Below, piece by piece: positions 1 to 11,980 of a DNA stretch of 64,000 bases; position 1 is the stretch's first letter, and every line of letters begins with the position of its first letter. Origin of the DNA: Costus lasius (Eukaryota > Streptophyta > Magnoliopsida > Zingiberales > Costaceae); assembly GCA_027563935.2 (NCBI GenBank), contig CM050453.2, forward strand, positions 85,596,665-85,660,664. The letters run 5' to 3'. A model generated the notes under the pieces. It saw only the letters and a list, made by a program, of their open reading frames with translations. It had not been told where the DNA came from and searched no databases. A program made the position numbers and the translations under genes.

Positions 1-197
1 ACAAAAGTTACACCCCGTGACTTCTGCGGACAACTACCCGAAGCCGCAAAACTGCCCCGACGACCCCATTTCGACGTATACAACCCACCCTACCATGTAG
101 CTCCACCTCATAAAGACCCAAAGGAGCCCAACAAGGTGGTTATTCGGCGATCTCAATGCCCATCTCATCCACCGGACCGCTTCGTGGGTGTTATCAG
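1..197 (+). mobile_element. R(+) element fragment, end of coding region (left part)
   Basis: This stretch is the left part of an LTR element interrupted by gypsy element A; the right part resumes at 10918. One frame near 150-190 reads RRSQCPSHPPDRF, an arginine/proline-rich string of the kind seen at the ends or linkers of plant retrotransposon polyproteins. The reverse complement of about 61983-62045 is recognisably similar (RRS..., then a FVG/FCG-like end), which is the main evidence that this is a repeated family. The family cannot be named and no catalytic domain lies in the window. Confidence 0.45.
193..197. repeat. Target-site duplication of element A, left copy
   Basis: ATCAG directly precedes the 5' LTR and is repeated at 10918-10922 directly after the 3' LTR. 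Five-base duplications are usual for LTR retrotransposon integrases. Confidence 0.9.
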
Positions 198-3100
198 TGT
201 AAGATCCAAGGATCTTAAGTTCTGGTAAGCATTATTTTCTATGATAAATTATGATAAATTATTGATGTAAATAAAATTATTGACTGAGTTATTATTCCTG
301 AGTATTGATTGTTAATTTATGATAAATTAACTAGAGATTTTGTTGTTAATTAACTGATTTATTGATTGTTAATTTGTAATTAATGGATTTGAGTTTATTT
401 GGTTGTTAATTTATTGTAAATTAATTAGAGATTATTGATTTGATTATTGGCTGTTAATTTATGATAAATTATTATTGGTTGTCCATGATAAATTAATTAG
501 GATTTATGGGTTGTAAATTGTAAGTTAATTAATTAGACCTTATTGGTTAATTAAATCCTTATTGGATATTAATTAAGTCCTTATTGGATTTCGGTTAAGT
601 GAATGGTTAATGGTTAAGTTAATTAAATTAATTGGTTAACTATGGGTTATTGGGTTTGAAAAATTCGAAATTATGAGTTAAATGGGTTAAACCCTATTGG
701 AATTAATTGGTTAATGGGTTTAAAATTTAAAAACCCAAAGTTTAAGTGGTAATATCGACTAGGGTGAGATTGTGGGCGTTTTTTTGGCTTGAGGAAATCT
801 TGGGGCGGCTAGGGCAAAGAAGAAGGCGATTCTTGGAGTTGTTGAGGTGATTTTCTTCATCTTCTTCCCCTTGGCGATTTTTCCTTGAAGTGAAGAAATT
901 TCCTTGGTGTTTGGTGGTGACATCAAAGGCTTTGAACGATTTCTTTTGTGGAAAATTTTCGGTTTAAGAGGTGAGTGGATTTTCTCTTCCACTTAATCCA
1001 TGTATGCTTGAGATTATTGCTTAGAAACATGGCATGAACCCTTAATTTCAATTTTTGTACATGTTTCTATGTTTTCCCTAAAATTTCGAAAACCCTAGAT
1101 TGTATGAGAATTAGGGCTTTTCATTTTTAAGGCTTCTAATCATCAATTAGACCTTGTTTAAGCATGTATGTAGCTTTAGTTTTTCAATTGCATGAAGTTT
1201 AGGGCTTGAATGAGAATTTCGACCCTTCTTCATGAAGTTACGCCCAAATGCATGGGTAAAATTTGGGGAAAACTTGATATTCATGAAATTAGGTATATGA
1301 GGACTCTACTGTAATTTTTTGAGAATTTTTAGAAATAAAAGTTTCTGTTGACTGACATTGACCTAGGGGTAATTCGGTAAATTTTCTAGTTAAAATTGGG
1401 GAAAACTTGAAATTTCGAATCTAGGGATCATGAGGGATGTAATGAATATTTTTACGAAATTTTTGGATAACTTTTCCTGCATGACTTAAACTTTGAACTA
1501 GGGGTATTTCTGTCTTTTGTTATCAGAACTAGTAGAAAACTATGAAGTTGTGATATTCTACATTTATGTTAATTGTGAACGAAATTTGGTGAATTTTCTG
1601 TATTATTATGTATTTTTAATTGAGTGGTGTATGTAGAAAGTAATGACATGAAATATTGATAGAGAACATTGGTTGATAACTTAGCAAAATTACACTGAAC
1701 TGACCAGCCTGAAATTTAAGGACTACACTATGTTATGTGATTTTTAAATATTGTGATTTGTGATTTTTGGCATGTTAAGTGATCTTTGAATATGTGAATA
1801 TTATGTGGTTATGTGAAATTCGAAAATTATGTGGTTATGAGGTTCGAATATTATGTGTTGTGATTATGTGATGGTTAGGACTAAGGCTAGGTGTAACTAT
1901 GAACTCAAGGGGATAGCCCTGTTATGTGATATGTTAAGGGTTTGAATTTCAGCCCTGTATTGTGATATGTGAGGAGGTTGATGTTCAGCCTGCCTATTGT
2001 GATTATTGTGATGGGGGTTGATGTTCAGCCTGCCGATGTGATTTTGTGATGGCTATCCTAGAGTCTAGTTGACACTTAGGAGTTCACCTTTGTGAAATGT
2101 GAAATAAGATATGTGTGTTGTCCAGTAGGAACCTTTTGGGAGAACGGGTTTTGACCCAAAGTGCCATGTCTTGGTCAGACAGGGGCCACCTCTTGATGTC
2201 ATTACTCTTTTATGTGTTGGGAATGGTATAAGACCCAAAGTGCCATGTCTTGGTCAGACAGGGGCCACCTCTTGATGTCATCATTCTCGTTTTATGTTAT
2301 GGCGTGATAGACCAGCGTGCCACGTCGTGACCTGACGGGGGCCACCTCCTGATTCTATTCACTGTCCATGTTTATGTGTTGCACGAGATTTTGCAGCTCC
2401 CAGTGCTTTGGCCAAGCCGGGTTAGACCATATTGGTCACTTATGATATGCTGGACAACTAGGTTAAATATGTGTTGGTGTGTTTAGTTGGTTTAGAAGAT
2501 GTGTTCGATTGGTTTAGAGTATAACTCTAGAACCTGAGTTTGTTTAGAACCTGAGTTGATTATATGTTGGTGTGTACATCTGACTGTTATGTGACTTTGT
2601 ATTAAATCTTTTTATTTAATCTGGTGATATGTTGACACTATGTTCCTGTTAAAGATTTTTAAAACAATCTGCCTATATTTTTGAGTGTATGTTATGGATG
2701 GTCAATTAGACTATCCACTCACTGGGCTGTGTAGCTCACCCCTCACTATTTTCAGGTAAAGAGCAGGGGCGCAGTTAGCTTGATACTGATGTTATGATTT
2801 ATGCTTATGGTGCCGGTTGTGGCCCTATGTTTTTGCTTAATTAAATTGAGGCCGGCTATGGCCGAATATGAATTATATGATCTATGTGAACTCTGTGATG
2901 TGAACCATGTGAACTATGTGACATTGTGTTGCCAGATTGTGGCAGTTAATTGAGTTTGACTTTTGTGTCACCGCGGGCTTCGGCCTGGTTTCGGTGTTTG
3001 GTATTAGTTTATAAAAATCGATTTTGTGGGTTTGTTTTGAAATTGAAATTGATGTGTATTTTTGCAATCGGTTTTGATATAACTGTAACGTGCATATGTC

Positions 3101-3307
3101 TAGTGCACGTATTGCGTGGTGGCAGGTACCTTTATGTGATATAAGATTTGTGATTCGAAGATTTTATGTGTTTGGAGTTTTGAAAATTTTCAGATCGTGT
3201 TTTCCTTGAACTCGGTTTTACCTAGCATTTGATCGATCTTATATGAAACATCCTATTGCTTTTGCGATTGTGTTATTTGTTTGGGGTTAAGTATGTGGGA
3301 TGTTACA
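198..3307 (+). repeat. Element A 5' LTR
   Basis: A 3,110-bp direct repeat beginning TGTAAGATCC and ending GGGATGTTACA, matched by 7808-10917. Positions 230-720 are very AT-rich and built of loosely repeated TTAATTTATGATAAATTA-like strings. Positions 1740-2050 are rich in TTATGTGATT-like strings and hold a short duplication around TTGATGTTCAGCCTGCC. Small open frames in it are identical in both LTRs, resemble no protein I know and are not annotated as genes. Confidence 0.95.
2153..2388 (+). repeat. Three ~79-bp tandem repeats inside the element A LTR
   Basis: Units start at 2153, 2232 and 2310. The first two share a nearly unchanged core (GACCCAAAGTGCCATGTC, then GGTCAGACAGGGGCCACC); the third is diverged (GACCAGCGTGCCACGTCG). 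The same array is at 9763-9998 in the 3' LTR. Sub-repeats of this size in LTRs often lie in the upstream control region, but no function is shown here. Confidence 0.85.
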
Positions 3308-3310
3308 GAA

Positions 3311-3321
3311 TGGTATCAGAG
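3311..3321 (+). other. Primer-binding site, element A
   Basis: TGGTATCAGAG begins 3 bases after the LTR end and matches the complement of the 3' end of plant initiator tRNA-Met, the usual minus-strand primer for these elements. The following bases (GAG rather than CC) leave the family consensus. Confidence 0.85.
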
Positions 3322-3389
3322 GAGTTGGCTAGCTAAAACTTAGTTTGGGGGAAAACATGTTTGTGTATTGCTAGACACCGGATAGGTTT

Positions 3390-4649
3390 ATGTTTGTTTT
3401 CCTGACTGTGGTATGTGTGTGTCACAAGCGCTATGCCTCGCTTGTGAGTGAATTCCAGAAACTGGGTCCTAGCTCATTTTATGGGGGCTCAGAATCCAGT
3501 ACTGCTGAGAACTGGCAGTTGTGCTTGGAAAAGATTTTCCAAGTCATGCGCTGCTCAGATGAGGATAAGCTATGTCTGTCCACCTATATGATGCGTGGCG
3601 ACGCAGATGAGTGGTGGAAGGGAGTTGTGAGACTAGCAACGGAAAGACATGAGACAGTTGATTGGCCTTACTTCTTGTCTCGATTTAACGAGAAGTACTT
3701 CCCAGATAGTTTGGTGGAGGATCGAGAGGTAGCATTTATTCACCTGGAGCAGGGTGATATGACAGTGGACCAGTATGAAGTACAGTTCACAAAATTGGGA
3801 AAGTATGCTCCTCATCTGATAAACACTGAAAAGAGGAGAGCTACTAAGTTTCTGAGAGGTCTCAGATGGGATATTCGAGAGCAGGTTGGTGCTCAACACT
3901 TGGAGACCTATGTTGAGACAGTTGGGTGAGCACGCACTGTAGAGAGGTACATATCTGAGAGGAGTTCTCATGCTACGGTGGCAGTGGTTCCTGCAGCTGA
4001 GGCAGCGGTTCCTCAGTATGGCAGTGGCGGCAAGGGTAAGAAGTACCCTAGGCATAAAGATTACAAGAAGAGCAGGTATAGGCCTTACTCCTACAAGGCA
4101 CCGCAGCAGTATGCACCGCAGCAGTCCAGGGATACCAGGGATGTAAGGAACAACCACACTGAGAACGGGACTTGCAGTTATTGTGGGCTCAGAGGACATC
4201 TACTGAAAGACTGTCACAGGAAGAATGGCATGTGCTTCAAATGTAAGAAACCTGGGCACATGGCCAGGGACTGCAAAGAACCTGAGATGCAACCTAGAGG
4301 CGCAGATAAGCCTACAGTTCAGACTAGAGTGTATGCTGTGGCTGAGAAGGATACACGAGCTTCCCGATCCGTCGTGGAAGGTACTTTATTCGTATTTGAT
4401 CAGTTAGCTCGCATTCTATTTGATCCCGGTGCAAATCTGTCTTTTGTATCTGTTAGATTTGCTGCATGTTTACCTGTGTTACCTAAGATGATGAATTATG
4501 TTGTGTCTGTGAGTACTCCCTTAGGAAAGTCATTGTCTACAGACACTGTGTGTGCTGACTGTGTAGTACATGTAGAGGGTTATGAGTTTCTGGTAGATCT
4601 AATCCTCTTAGACATGCAAGATTATGATATCATCTTAGGAATGGATTAG
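3390..4649 (+). pseudogene. Element A gag and protease region, interrupted
   Basis: The frame encodes a retrotransposon gag domain from about residue 20 (EFQKLGPSSFYGG onward, with WWKGVVRLA and FNEKYFPDS motifs), then a basic linker, two zinc knuckles (CSYCGLRGHLLKDC and CFKCKKPGHMARDC, 4171-4268), then an aspartic protease domain. A TGA at 3927-3929 cuts gag; the same frame reopens and runs to a TAG at 4647-4649, where relatives have TGG in the DW motif after the protease. The protease active site reads DPGANLSF instead of DTG or DSG. The N terminus before EFQKL is much shorter than usual for this clade and looks deleted, so the ATG at 3390 is doubtful. Confidence 0.9.
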
Positions 4650-7600
4650 TTGTCTTCCCATCATGCCTCTGTGGATTGCTTTGAGAAAGTAATCACTTTG
4701 AATTTGTTAGATGGGAATCGACTGTTTGTGAGAGGTCTAGTGTCAGACCAAGGACCGCATGTGATATCTTTCTTGCAGGCCAGGAAATTATTGGCTAGTG
4801 GATGCAAGGGTTATCTTGCGCATGTTAAGGTGCAGGATGATTCTACTTCTGATTTGACTCAGATGGCGGTGGTGAAAGAATTTCCTGATGTGTTCTCTGA
4901 GGAATTTTCAGGTTTACCACCAGTTAGAGAAGTAGAATTTGGCATTGAGTTGGCGCCGGGTACGGCACCTATCTCCAGAGCTCCTTATCGTATGGCTACT
5001 TCAGAGTTGGCCGAGCTTAAGAAACAACTGGAGGAATTGCTAGAGAAAGGGTATATTCGGCCTAGTGCTTCTCCCTGGGGAGCGCCAGTGCTATTTGTGA
5101 AGAAGAAGGATGGAACCCTGAGGATGTGTATAGACTACAGGCAGTTGAACCAAGTGACCATTAAGAATAAGTATCCTCTTCCCAGAATTGATGATCTATT
5201 TGATCAATTACAGGGAGCTACAGTGTTCTCTAAGATTGATCTGAGATCAGGGTATTATCAGCTTAGGGTCAAGGATGAGGATATATTTAAGACTGCTTTC
5301 AGGACCAGGTATGGGCATTTCGAATTTTTAGTTATGCCTTTTGGACTGACGAATGCACCTGCCGTCTTCATGGATTTGATGAACAGGGTATTCCATGAGT
5401 TGCTTGACTCTTGTGTGGTGGTCTTTATAGACGATATATTGGTGTACTCTCGGACTACTTCAGATCATGTCAGTGATTTGCGCAAGGTACTGGAGGTTCT
5501 GAGGAAGAACCGGTTATATGCCAAGGCTAGTAAGTGTGAGTTCTGGTTAGAGAAGATCAGTTTTCTGGGACATGTGATTTCTGGTCAGGGAGTGTCTGTG
5601 GATCCTGTTAAAGTACAAGCTATCCTTGATTGGGGAAGACCGACTAGTGCTACTGAGATCAGGAGTTTTCTGGGTTTGGCAGGTTATTACCGGAGATTTG
5701 TTGAGGGATTCTCCAAGTTGGCGGGTCCTTTAACTAAATTGACCAGAAAAGAAGCCAAGTTTATTTGGGATGATACGTGTGAAGAGAGCTTTCAGGAGCT
5801 GAAGAGAAGGTTGACTAGTACACCGATCCTCATTATTCCTAGTGATGGGGAAAGGTTTACTGTCTATACAGATGCTTCAGGCAAAGGGTTGGGTTGTGTC
5901 TTGATGCAGAAGGGTTCTGTGGTAGCCTATGCTTCGAGACAACTGAAGGAGTATGAACTGAACTACCCTACGCATGATTTAGAGTTGGCGGCCGTAGTCT
6001 TTGCTTTGAAGATATGGCGTCATTATTTGTTGGGTCAGGAATTTGATCTGTTTACTGATCACCAGAGTCTCAAGTACATCTTCACTCAGAAGGAGTTGAA
6101 CATGAGACAGAGGAGATGGATGGAGTTGATCAAAGATTATGACTTCTCTATTCAGTATAAGGCCGGAAAGGCCAATGTGGTGGCGGATGCACTGAGTAGG
6201 CATCCAGTTGCTTCAGTAGCTGCCTTGCGGGTCAGTGAGTGGCAGTTACTGCAGGAGTTCAGAGATCTCAGGATCAGTGTTTCTCCTAGAGTTCAGACTG
6301 GTTATGTGGCTTTTCTCAGAGTACAGTCTGCTTTGTTGCAGAAGATCAGAGATCAGCAGTCTGTGGATCCGAAATTATTCCAGATCAGGGGTAGTCTGAT
6401 TGATGGCGCAGTTCAGGACTTTAGTGTGTCTGATGATGGTATTCTTCGGTTTCGTGGAAGGGTATGTGTCCCTGAGGAACCGAACTTGAGGAAAGAAATA
6501 TTGGAGGACAGCCATAACTCCAAATATTCTCTACATCCTGGTGTGACTAAGATGTATCAGGACCTCAAGAAAAACTTTTGGTGGCCGGGTATGAAGAAAG
6601 AGGTATATGATTTTGTCTCTAGATGTTTGACCTGTCAGACTATAAAGGCTGAACACCAGAAGCCTGGTGGTTTGTTGCAGTCTCTTCCTATTCCTGAGTG
6701 GAAGTGGGAATGCATCAGTATGGATTTTGTGTGTGGTTTGCCTAGAACCAGATTGGGTCATGATGCTATTTGGGTGATTGTTGATAGACTCACCAAATCA
6801 GCCCATTTTCTTCCGATCAAGATGACTTATTCTTTGGAGAGACTGGCTAGATTGTACATTGATGAGATAGTCAGACTACAGGGAGTGCCAGTTGATATTG
6901 TGTCTGATAGGGATTCTCGATTTTTGTCCAGATTTTGGAGGAGTTTACAGGAGGGTTTGGGTACTAAGTTGAGTTTTAGTACCGCATACCATCCTCAGTC
7001 TGATGGCCAGACGGAGCGTACTATACAGACTCTAGAAGATTTGTTGAGAGCCTATGTGGTCGATTGGAGTTCTGAGTGGAACCGGGACCTATCTTTGATA
7101 GAGTTCACTTATAATAATAGTTTCCACTCCAGTATTCAGATGGCTCCTTATGAGGCTTTGTATGGAAGAAGGTGTAGGACTCCCTTGTGTTGGGAGGAAA
7201 CTGGTGACAGGAGGATTTTGAGATCTGATGCAGTACAGGAGACTACTGATAAGGTCAGAGAAATCCAGGATAAGCTGAAAATTGCTCAGGACAGACAGAA
7301 GAGTTATGCCGATGACCGACGTCGTCCTTTGGAGTTTATGGTAGGAGACCATGTGTTCTTGAAGGTGTCGCCTACTAAGGGTGTTATGAGGTTTGGCAAA
7401 AAGGGCAAGTTGAGCCCTAGGTTTGTAGGCCCTTTTGATATTGTTGAGAGAGTTGGTCCAGTGGCTTACCGTTTAGCTTTACCTCCTGCTATGGACCATG
7501 TACATAATGTATTCCATGTCTCTGCTTTGAGGAAGTATCATCCTGATCCATCTCATGTGTTGGAGTTGGAACCTCTTCAGATTCAGAGTGACTTGACTTT

Positions 7601-7778
7601 TGAGGAAAGACCTCTCCGGATTGTGGATAGGAAGGATAAAGTTCTGAGGAACAAGACTATACCTTTGGTAAAGGTTATCTGGGGAAATCAATCAGTTGAA
7701 GAAGCGACTTGGGAGACTGAAGCTGATATGAGGAAAAATTATGCTTACCTCTTTGATGATATGGATGCTGAGCTTTAG
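4650..7778 (+). CDS. pol: Element A pol: reverse transcriptase, RNase H, integrase, chromodomain
   Basis: An open frame of 1,042 codons in phase with gag-pro, lacking its own ATG because it follows the TAG at 4647. Reverse transcriptase covers about residues 100-300 with [13 protein letters not shown] and the catalytic FIDD box near residue 260. RNase H starts at VYTDASG near residue 405. Integrase has an HHCC finger (HPGVTKMYQ to CLTCQ), a DDE core with MDFVCGLP near 691 and IVSDRD, and [19 protein letters not shown] chromodomain closes the protein (about residues 985-1042, [10 protein letters not shown] to [10 protein letters not shown]), which in chromoviruses guides insertion to modified chromatin. 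All these domains look intact. In a normal element it is made as part of one Gag-Pol polyprotein. Confidence 0.93.
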   Translation: MSSHHASVDCFEKVITLNLLDGNRLFVRGLVSDQGPHVISFLQARKLLASGCKGYLAHVKVQDDSTSDLTQMAVVKEFPDVFSEEFSGLPPVREVEFGIELAPGTAPISRAPYRMATSELAELKKQLEELLEKGYIRPSASPWGAPVLFVKKKDGTLRMCIDYRQLNQVTIKNKYPLPRIDDLFDQLQGATVFSKIDLRSGYYQLRVKDEDIFKTAFRTRYGHFEFLVMPFGLTNAPAVFMDLMNRVFHELLDSCVVVFIDDILVYSRTTSDHVSDLRKVLEVLRKNRLYAKASKCEFWLEKISFLGHVISGQGVSVDPVKVQAILDWGRPTSATEIRSFLGLAGYYRRFVEGFSKLAGPLTKLTRKEAKFIWDDTCEESFQELKRRLTSTPILIIPSDGERFTVYTDASGKGLGCVLMQKGSVVAYASRQLKEYELNYPTHDLELAAVVFALKIWRHYLLGQEFDLFTDHQSLKYIFTQKELNMRQRRWMELIKDYDFSIQYKAGKANVVADALSRHPVASVAALRVSEWQLLQEFRDLRISVSPRVQTGYVAFLRVQSALLQKIRDQQSVDPKLFQIRGSLIDGAVQDFSVSDDGILRFRGRVCVPEEPNLRKEILEDSHNSKYSLHPGVTKMYQDLKKNFWWPGMKKEVYDFVSRCLTCQTIKAEHQKPGGLLQSLPIPEWKWECISMDFVCGLPRTRLGHDAIWVIVDRLTKSAHFLPIKMTYSLERLARLYIDEIVRLQGVPVDIVSDRDSRFLSRFWRSLQEGLGTKLSFSTAYHPQSDGQTERTIQTLEDLLRAYVVDWSSEWNRDLSLIEFTYNNSFHSSIQMAPYEALYGRRCRTPLCWEETGDRRILRSDAVQETTDKVREIQDKLKIAQDRQKSYADDRRRPLEFMVGDHVFLKVSPTKGVMRFGKKGKLSPRFVGPFDIVERVGPVAYRLALPPAMDHVHNVFHVSALRKYHPDPSHVLELEPLQIQSDLTFEERPLRIVDRKDKVLRNKTIPLVKVIWGNQSVEEATWETEADMRKNYAYLFDDMDAEL

Positions 7779-7794
7779 AGGACTAAAGCTTTAT

Positions 7795-7807
7795 AAGGAG
7801 GGAGGAA
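7795..7807 (+). other. Polypurine tract, element A
   Basis: AAGGAGGGAGGAA lies directly before the 3' LTR, where plus-strand DNA synthesis is primed. Confidence 0.85.
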
Positions 7808-10800
7808 TGTAAGATCCAAGGATCTTAAGTTCTGGTAAGCATTATTTTCTATGATAAATTATGATAAATTATTGATGTAAATAAAATTATTGACTGAGTT
7901 ATTATTCCTGAGTATTGATTGTTAATTTATGATAAATTAACTAGAGATTTTGTTGTTAATTAACTGATTTATTGATTGTTAATTTGTAATTAATGGATTT
8001 GAGTTTATTTGGTTGTTAATTTATTGTAAATTAATTAGAGATTATTGATTTGATTATTGGCTGTTAATTTATGATAAATTATTATTGGTTGTCCATGATA
8101 AATTAATTAGGATTTATGGGTTGTAAATTGTAAGTTAATTAATTAGACCTTATTGGTTAATTAAATCCTTATTGGATATTAATTAAGTCCTTATTGGATT
8201 TCGGTTAAGTGAATGGTTAATGGTTAAGTTAATTAAATTAATTGGTTAACTATGGGTTATTGGGTTTGAAAAATTCGAAATTATGAGTTAAATGGGTTAA
8301 ACCCTATTGGAATTAATTGGTTAATGGGTTTAAAATTTAAAAACCCAAAGTTTAAGTGGTAATATCGACTAGGGTGAGATTGTGGGCGTTTTTTTGGCTT
8401 GAGGAAATCTTGGGGCGGCTAGGGCAAAGAAGAAGGCGATTCTTGGAGTTGTTGAGGTGATTTTCTTCATCTTCTTCCCCTTGGCGATTTTTCCTTGAAG
8501 TGAAGAAATTTCCTTGGTGTTTGGTGGTGACATCAAAGGCTTTGAACGATTTCTTTTGTGGAAAATTTTCGGTTTAAGAGGTGAGTGGATTTTCTCTTCC
8601 ACTTAATCCATGTATGCTTGAGATTATTGCTTAGAAACATGGCATGAACCCTTAATTTCAATTTTTGTACATGTTTCTATGTTTTCCCTAAAATTTCGAA
8701 AACCCTAGATTGTATGAGAATTAGGGCTTTTCATTTTTAAGGCTTCTAATCATCAATTAGACCTTGTTTAAGCATGTATGTAGCTTTAGTTTTTCAATTG
8801 CATGAAGTTTAGGGCTTGAATGAGAATTTCGACCCTTCTTCATGAAGTTACGCCCAAATGCATGGGTAAAATTTGGGGAAAACTTGATATTCATGAAATT
8901 AGGTATATGAGGACTCTACTGTAATTTTTTGAGAATTTTTAGAAATAAAAGTTTCTGTTGACTGACATTGACCTAGGGGTAATTCGGTAAATTTTCTAGT
9001 TAAAATTGGGGAAAACTTGAAATTTCGAATCTAGGGATCATGAGGGATGTAATGAATATTTTTACGAAATTTTTGGATAACTTTTCCTGCATGACTTAAA
9101 CTTTGAACTAGGGGTATTTCTGTCTTTTGTTATCAGAACTAGTAGAAAACTATGAAGTTGTGATATTCTACATTTATGTTAATTGTGAACGAAATTTGGT
9201 GAATTTTCTGTATTATTATGTATTTTTAATTGAGTGGTGTATGTAGAAAGTAATGACATGAAATATTGATAGAGAACATTGGTTGATAACTTAGCAAAAT
9301 TACACTGAACTGACCAGCCTGAAATTTAAGGACTACACTATGTTATGTGATTTTTAAATATTGTGATTTGTGATTTTTGGCATGTTAAGTGATCTTTGAA
9401 TATGTGAATATTATGTGGTTATGTGAAATTCGAAAATTATGTGGTTATGAGGTTCGAATATTATGTGTTGTGATTATGTGATGGTTAGGACTAAGGCTAG
9501 GTGTAACTATGAACTCAAGGGGATAGCCCTGTTATGTGATATGTTAAGGGTTTGAATTTCAGCCCTGTATTGTGATATGTGAGGAGGTTGATGTTCAGCC
9601 TGCCTATTGTGATTATTGTGATGGGGGTTGATGTTCAGCCTGCCGATGTGATTTTGTGATGGCTATCCTAGAGTCTAGTTGACACTTAGGAGTTCACCTT
9701 TGTGAAATGTGAAATAAGATATGTGTGTTGTCCAGTAGGAACCTTTTGGGAGAACGGGTTTTGACCCAAAGTGCCATGTCTTGGTCAGACAGGGGCCACC
9801 TCTTGATGTCATTACTCTTTTATGTGTTGGGAATGGTATAAGACCCAAAGTGCCATGTCTTGGTCAGACAGGGGCCACCTCTTGATGTCATCATTCTCGT
9901 TTTATGTTATGGCGTGATAGACCAGCGTGCCACGTCGTGACCTGACGGGGGCCACCTCCTGATTCTATTCACTGTCCATGTTTATGTGTTGCACGAGATT
10001 TTGCAGCTCCCAGTGCTTTGGCCAAGCCGGGTTAGACCATATTGGTCACTTATGATATGCTGGACAACTAGGTTAAATATGTGTTGGTGTGTTTAGTTGG
10101 TTTAGAAGATGTGTTCGATTGGTTTAGAGTATAACTCTAGAACCTGAGTTTGTTTAGAACCTGAGTTGATTATATGTTGGTGTGTACATCTGACTGTTAT
10201 GTGACTTTGTATTAAATCTTTTTATTTAATCTGGTGATATGTTGACACTATGTTCCTGTTAAAGATTTTTAAAACAATCTGCCTATATTTTTGAGTGTAT
10301 GTTATGGATGGTCAATTAGACTATCCACTCACTGGGCTGTGTAGCTCACCCCTCACTATTTTCAGGTAAAGAGCAGGGGCGCAGTTAGCTTGATACTGAT
10401 GTTATGATTTATGCTTATGGTGCCGGTTGTGGCCCTATGTTTTTGCTTAATTAAATTGAGGCCGGCTATGGCCGAATATGAATTATATGATCTATGTGAA
10501 CTCTGTGATGTGAACCATGTGAACTATGTGACATTGTGTTGCCAGATTGTGGCAGTTAATTGAGTTTGACTTTTGTGTCACCGCGGGCTTCGGCCTGGTT
10601 TCGGTGTTTGGTATTAGTTTATAAAAATCGATTTTGTGGGTTTGTTTTGAAATTGAAATTGATGTGTATTTTTGCAATCGGTTTTGATATAACTGTAACG
10701 TGCATATGTCTAGTGCACGTATTGCGTGGTGGCAGGTACCTTTATGTGATATAAGATTTGTGATTCGAAGATTTTATGTGTTTGGAGTTTTGAAAATTTT

Positions 10801-10917
10801 CAGATCGTGTTTTCCTTGAACTCGGTTTTACCTAGCATTTGATCGATCTTATATGAAACATCCTATTGCTTTTGCGATTGTGTTATTTGTTTGGGGTTAA
10901 GTATGTGGGATGTTACA
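7808..10917 (+). repeat. Element A 3' LTR
   Basis: Direct copy of 198-3307, again from TGTAAGATCC to GATGTTACA, including the ~79-bp triplicate at 9763-9998. No differences from the 5' LTR were seen in the stretches compared by eye. Confidence 0.95.
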
Positions 10918-10922
10918 ATCAG
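10918..10922. repeat. Target-site duplication of element A, right copy
   Basis: ATCAG, matching 193-197. Confidence 0.9.
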
Positions 10923-11970
10923 CCCACTCTCCATTCACACCGAAGTGACCCGGCCCAAGGACACTACAAGCCAACCCCTGAAGAGCCCAAGTCCAGATGG
11001 GCCTCACCACCACATCAGCAACACGGCCCAAGAGAAGGCCGCGATGATCGTTTTGCAGCCCAATACTTCGAAGTTCTGCTGCTTTGTCGCGGTATGCTCT
11101 GAGCGTGTCTGATCGCCTAACTGCTTCCGTACGAAGACCAGAAGACCATGCGACCAGCTTCAAGAATATTAGGTAGAAGTTTGTTTCTCTTTTGTCTTGT
11201 AGCTACAGCTTGACTACTTTATAGGCTGCAAGAGTCGTTAGTTGTTAAAGTAACTTGTCTTTTTATGCTTTGTCATGTTCCCTCCCCTCTTGTTCTATAA
11301 AAGAGGAGGTTGGGGTGTTGTGTTCCTTAGTTCGCTTAGAGGTACAGTTCTCCTGGTGAGCAAGAGTGCCTCCAATTTGTGTGGAAGTCGAAGTCGGCGC
11401 TTCGCCTTCAAAGTTTGTAAGAGTCATGGTCGGTGCCTCGACTCTGAAGTGTTTCCTTCCTGGTTTTCAAAGCAGTAAAGTAAATCCCACCACCTCCGGT
11501 GGGTTAGGTCCGCTTGTCTTTTCATTTCGTCGTGTTCATTTTCATTACGATTTCCGATCTTCCACGGGTATCCGTTCGCCGGAGACGTGGACGTTCCGCT
11601 GTTCTTTGGATTGTTTCAGGCACATAGGCGTGCGAGCTGTGCCTTGCGAATCCGCTACTTTACATTGCGACGTGCTGAGCTTAAAATCTACTGCGTGGGA
11701 GTGCTAAATTGCTACGAGGTTAGTGCGTTACATCTATAGTTGCGTGCCGTTGTGTTCGTCCACATTCGTGTTGCCCCGATCGAACTCGACGCTGATTTCT
11801 TAGTGTTTTATGCTGCATTTTTGAAGCGATTTTCACTTCCCTCGTCTAAAGACCCTCTCCCATTTTCGCGTGCATTGTGTAAATCCTTAGAGTACGGCTT
11901 TTAAGGACCATCCCTCCTACAGTAGCTTCATCACTTGGGTTGCAAGGAACTGGATGAGAGGACTTGTGTA
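10923..11970 (+). mobile_element. R(+) element fragment, LTR and leader (right part)
   Basis: This continues 1-197 after element A. It is similar in order and sequence to the reverse complement of 62045 down to 59319: a CTGCTGCTTTGT block at ~11080 (minus counterpart near 61765), a TATA box, ACTTCCCTC near 11836 (minus counterpart near 59425) and CCTTAGAGTACGGC near 11886 (minus counterpart near 59350). The order pol end, LTR, TATA box and downstream leader fits the 3' end of an LTR element. Exact LTR termini were not found. The right edge, where gypsy A2 begins, is approximate (11930-11975). Short open frames here are not supported as genes. Confidence 0.55.
11294..11303 (+). promoter_or_regulatory. 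Candidate TATA box of the R(+) LTR
   Basis: TCTATAAAAG followed by AGGAGGTTGGGG. The same string in the same context recurs on the minus strand at about 61511-61522, so it is conserved between the two R copies. Confidence 0.6.
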
Positions 11971-11980
11971 AACATTTAAA

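Larger units (their letters stand above)
198..10917 (+). mobile_element. Element A: Ty3/gypsy chromovirus, Tekay/Del-like, complete with LTRs
   Basis: A full-length 10,720-bp element: 5' LTR, tRNA-Met-type primer-binding site, gag-protease-RT-RNase H-integrase-chromodomain, polypurine tract and 3' LTR, bounded by ATCAG. The two 3,110-bp LTRs are offset by exactly 7,610 bp and I saw no difference where I compared them, so insertion is recent. The coding region nevertheless has two nonsense codons, a shortened gag N terminus and an altered protease motif. Domain order, chromodomain and very long LTRs fit the Tekay/Del lineage; the clade name is from memory of the family, not a search. Confidence 0.95.

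Noticed and set aside
759..992. Minus-strand 77-codon frame repeated at 8369
   Set aside because: It lies inside both element A LTRs, is identical only because the LTRs are, resembles no protein I know and is antisense to the element.
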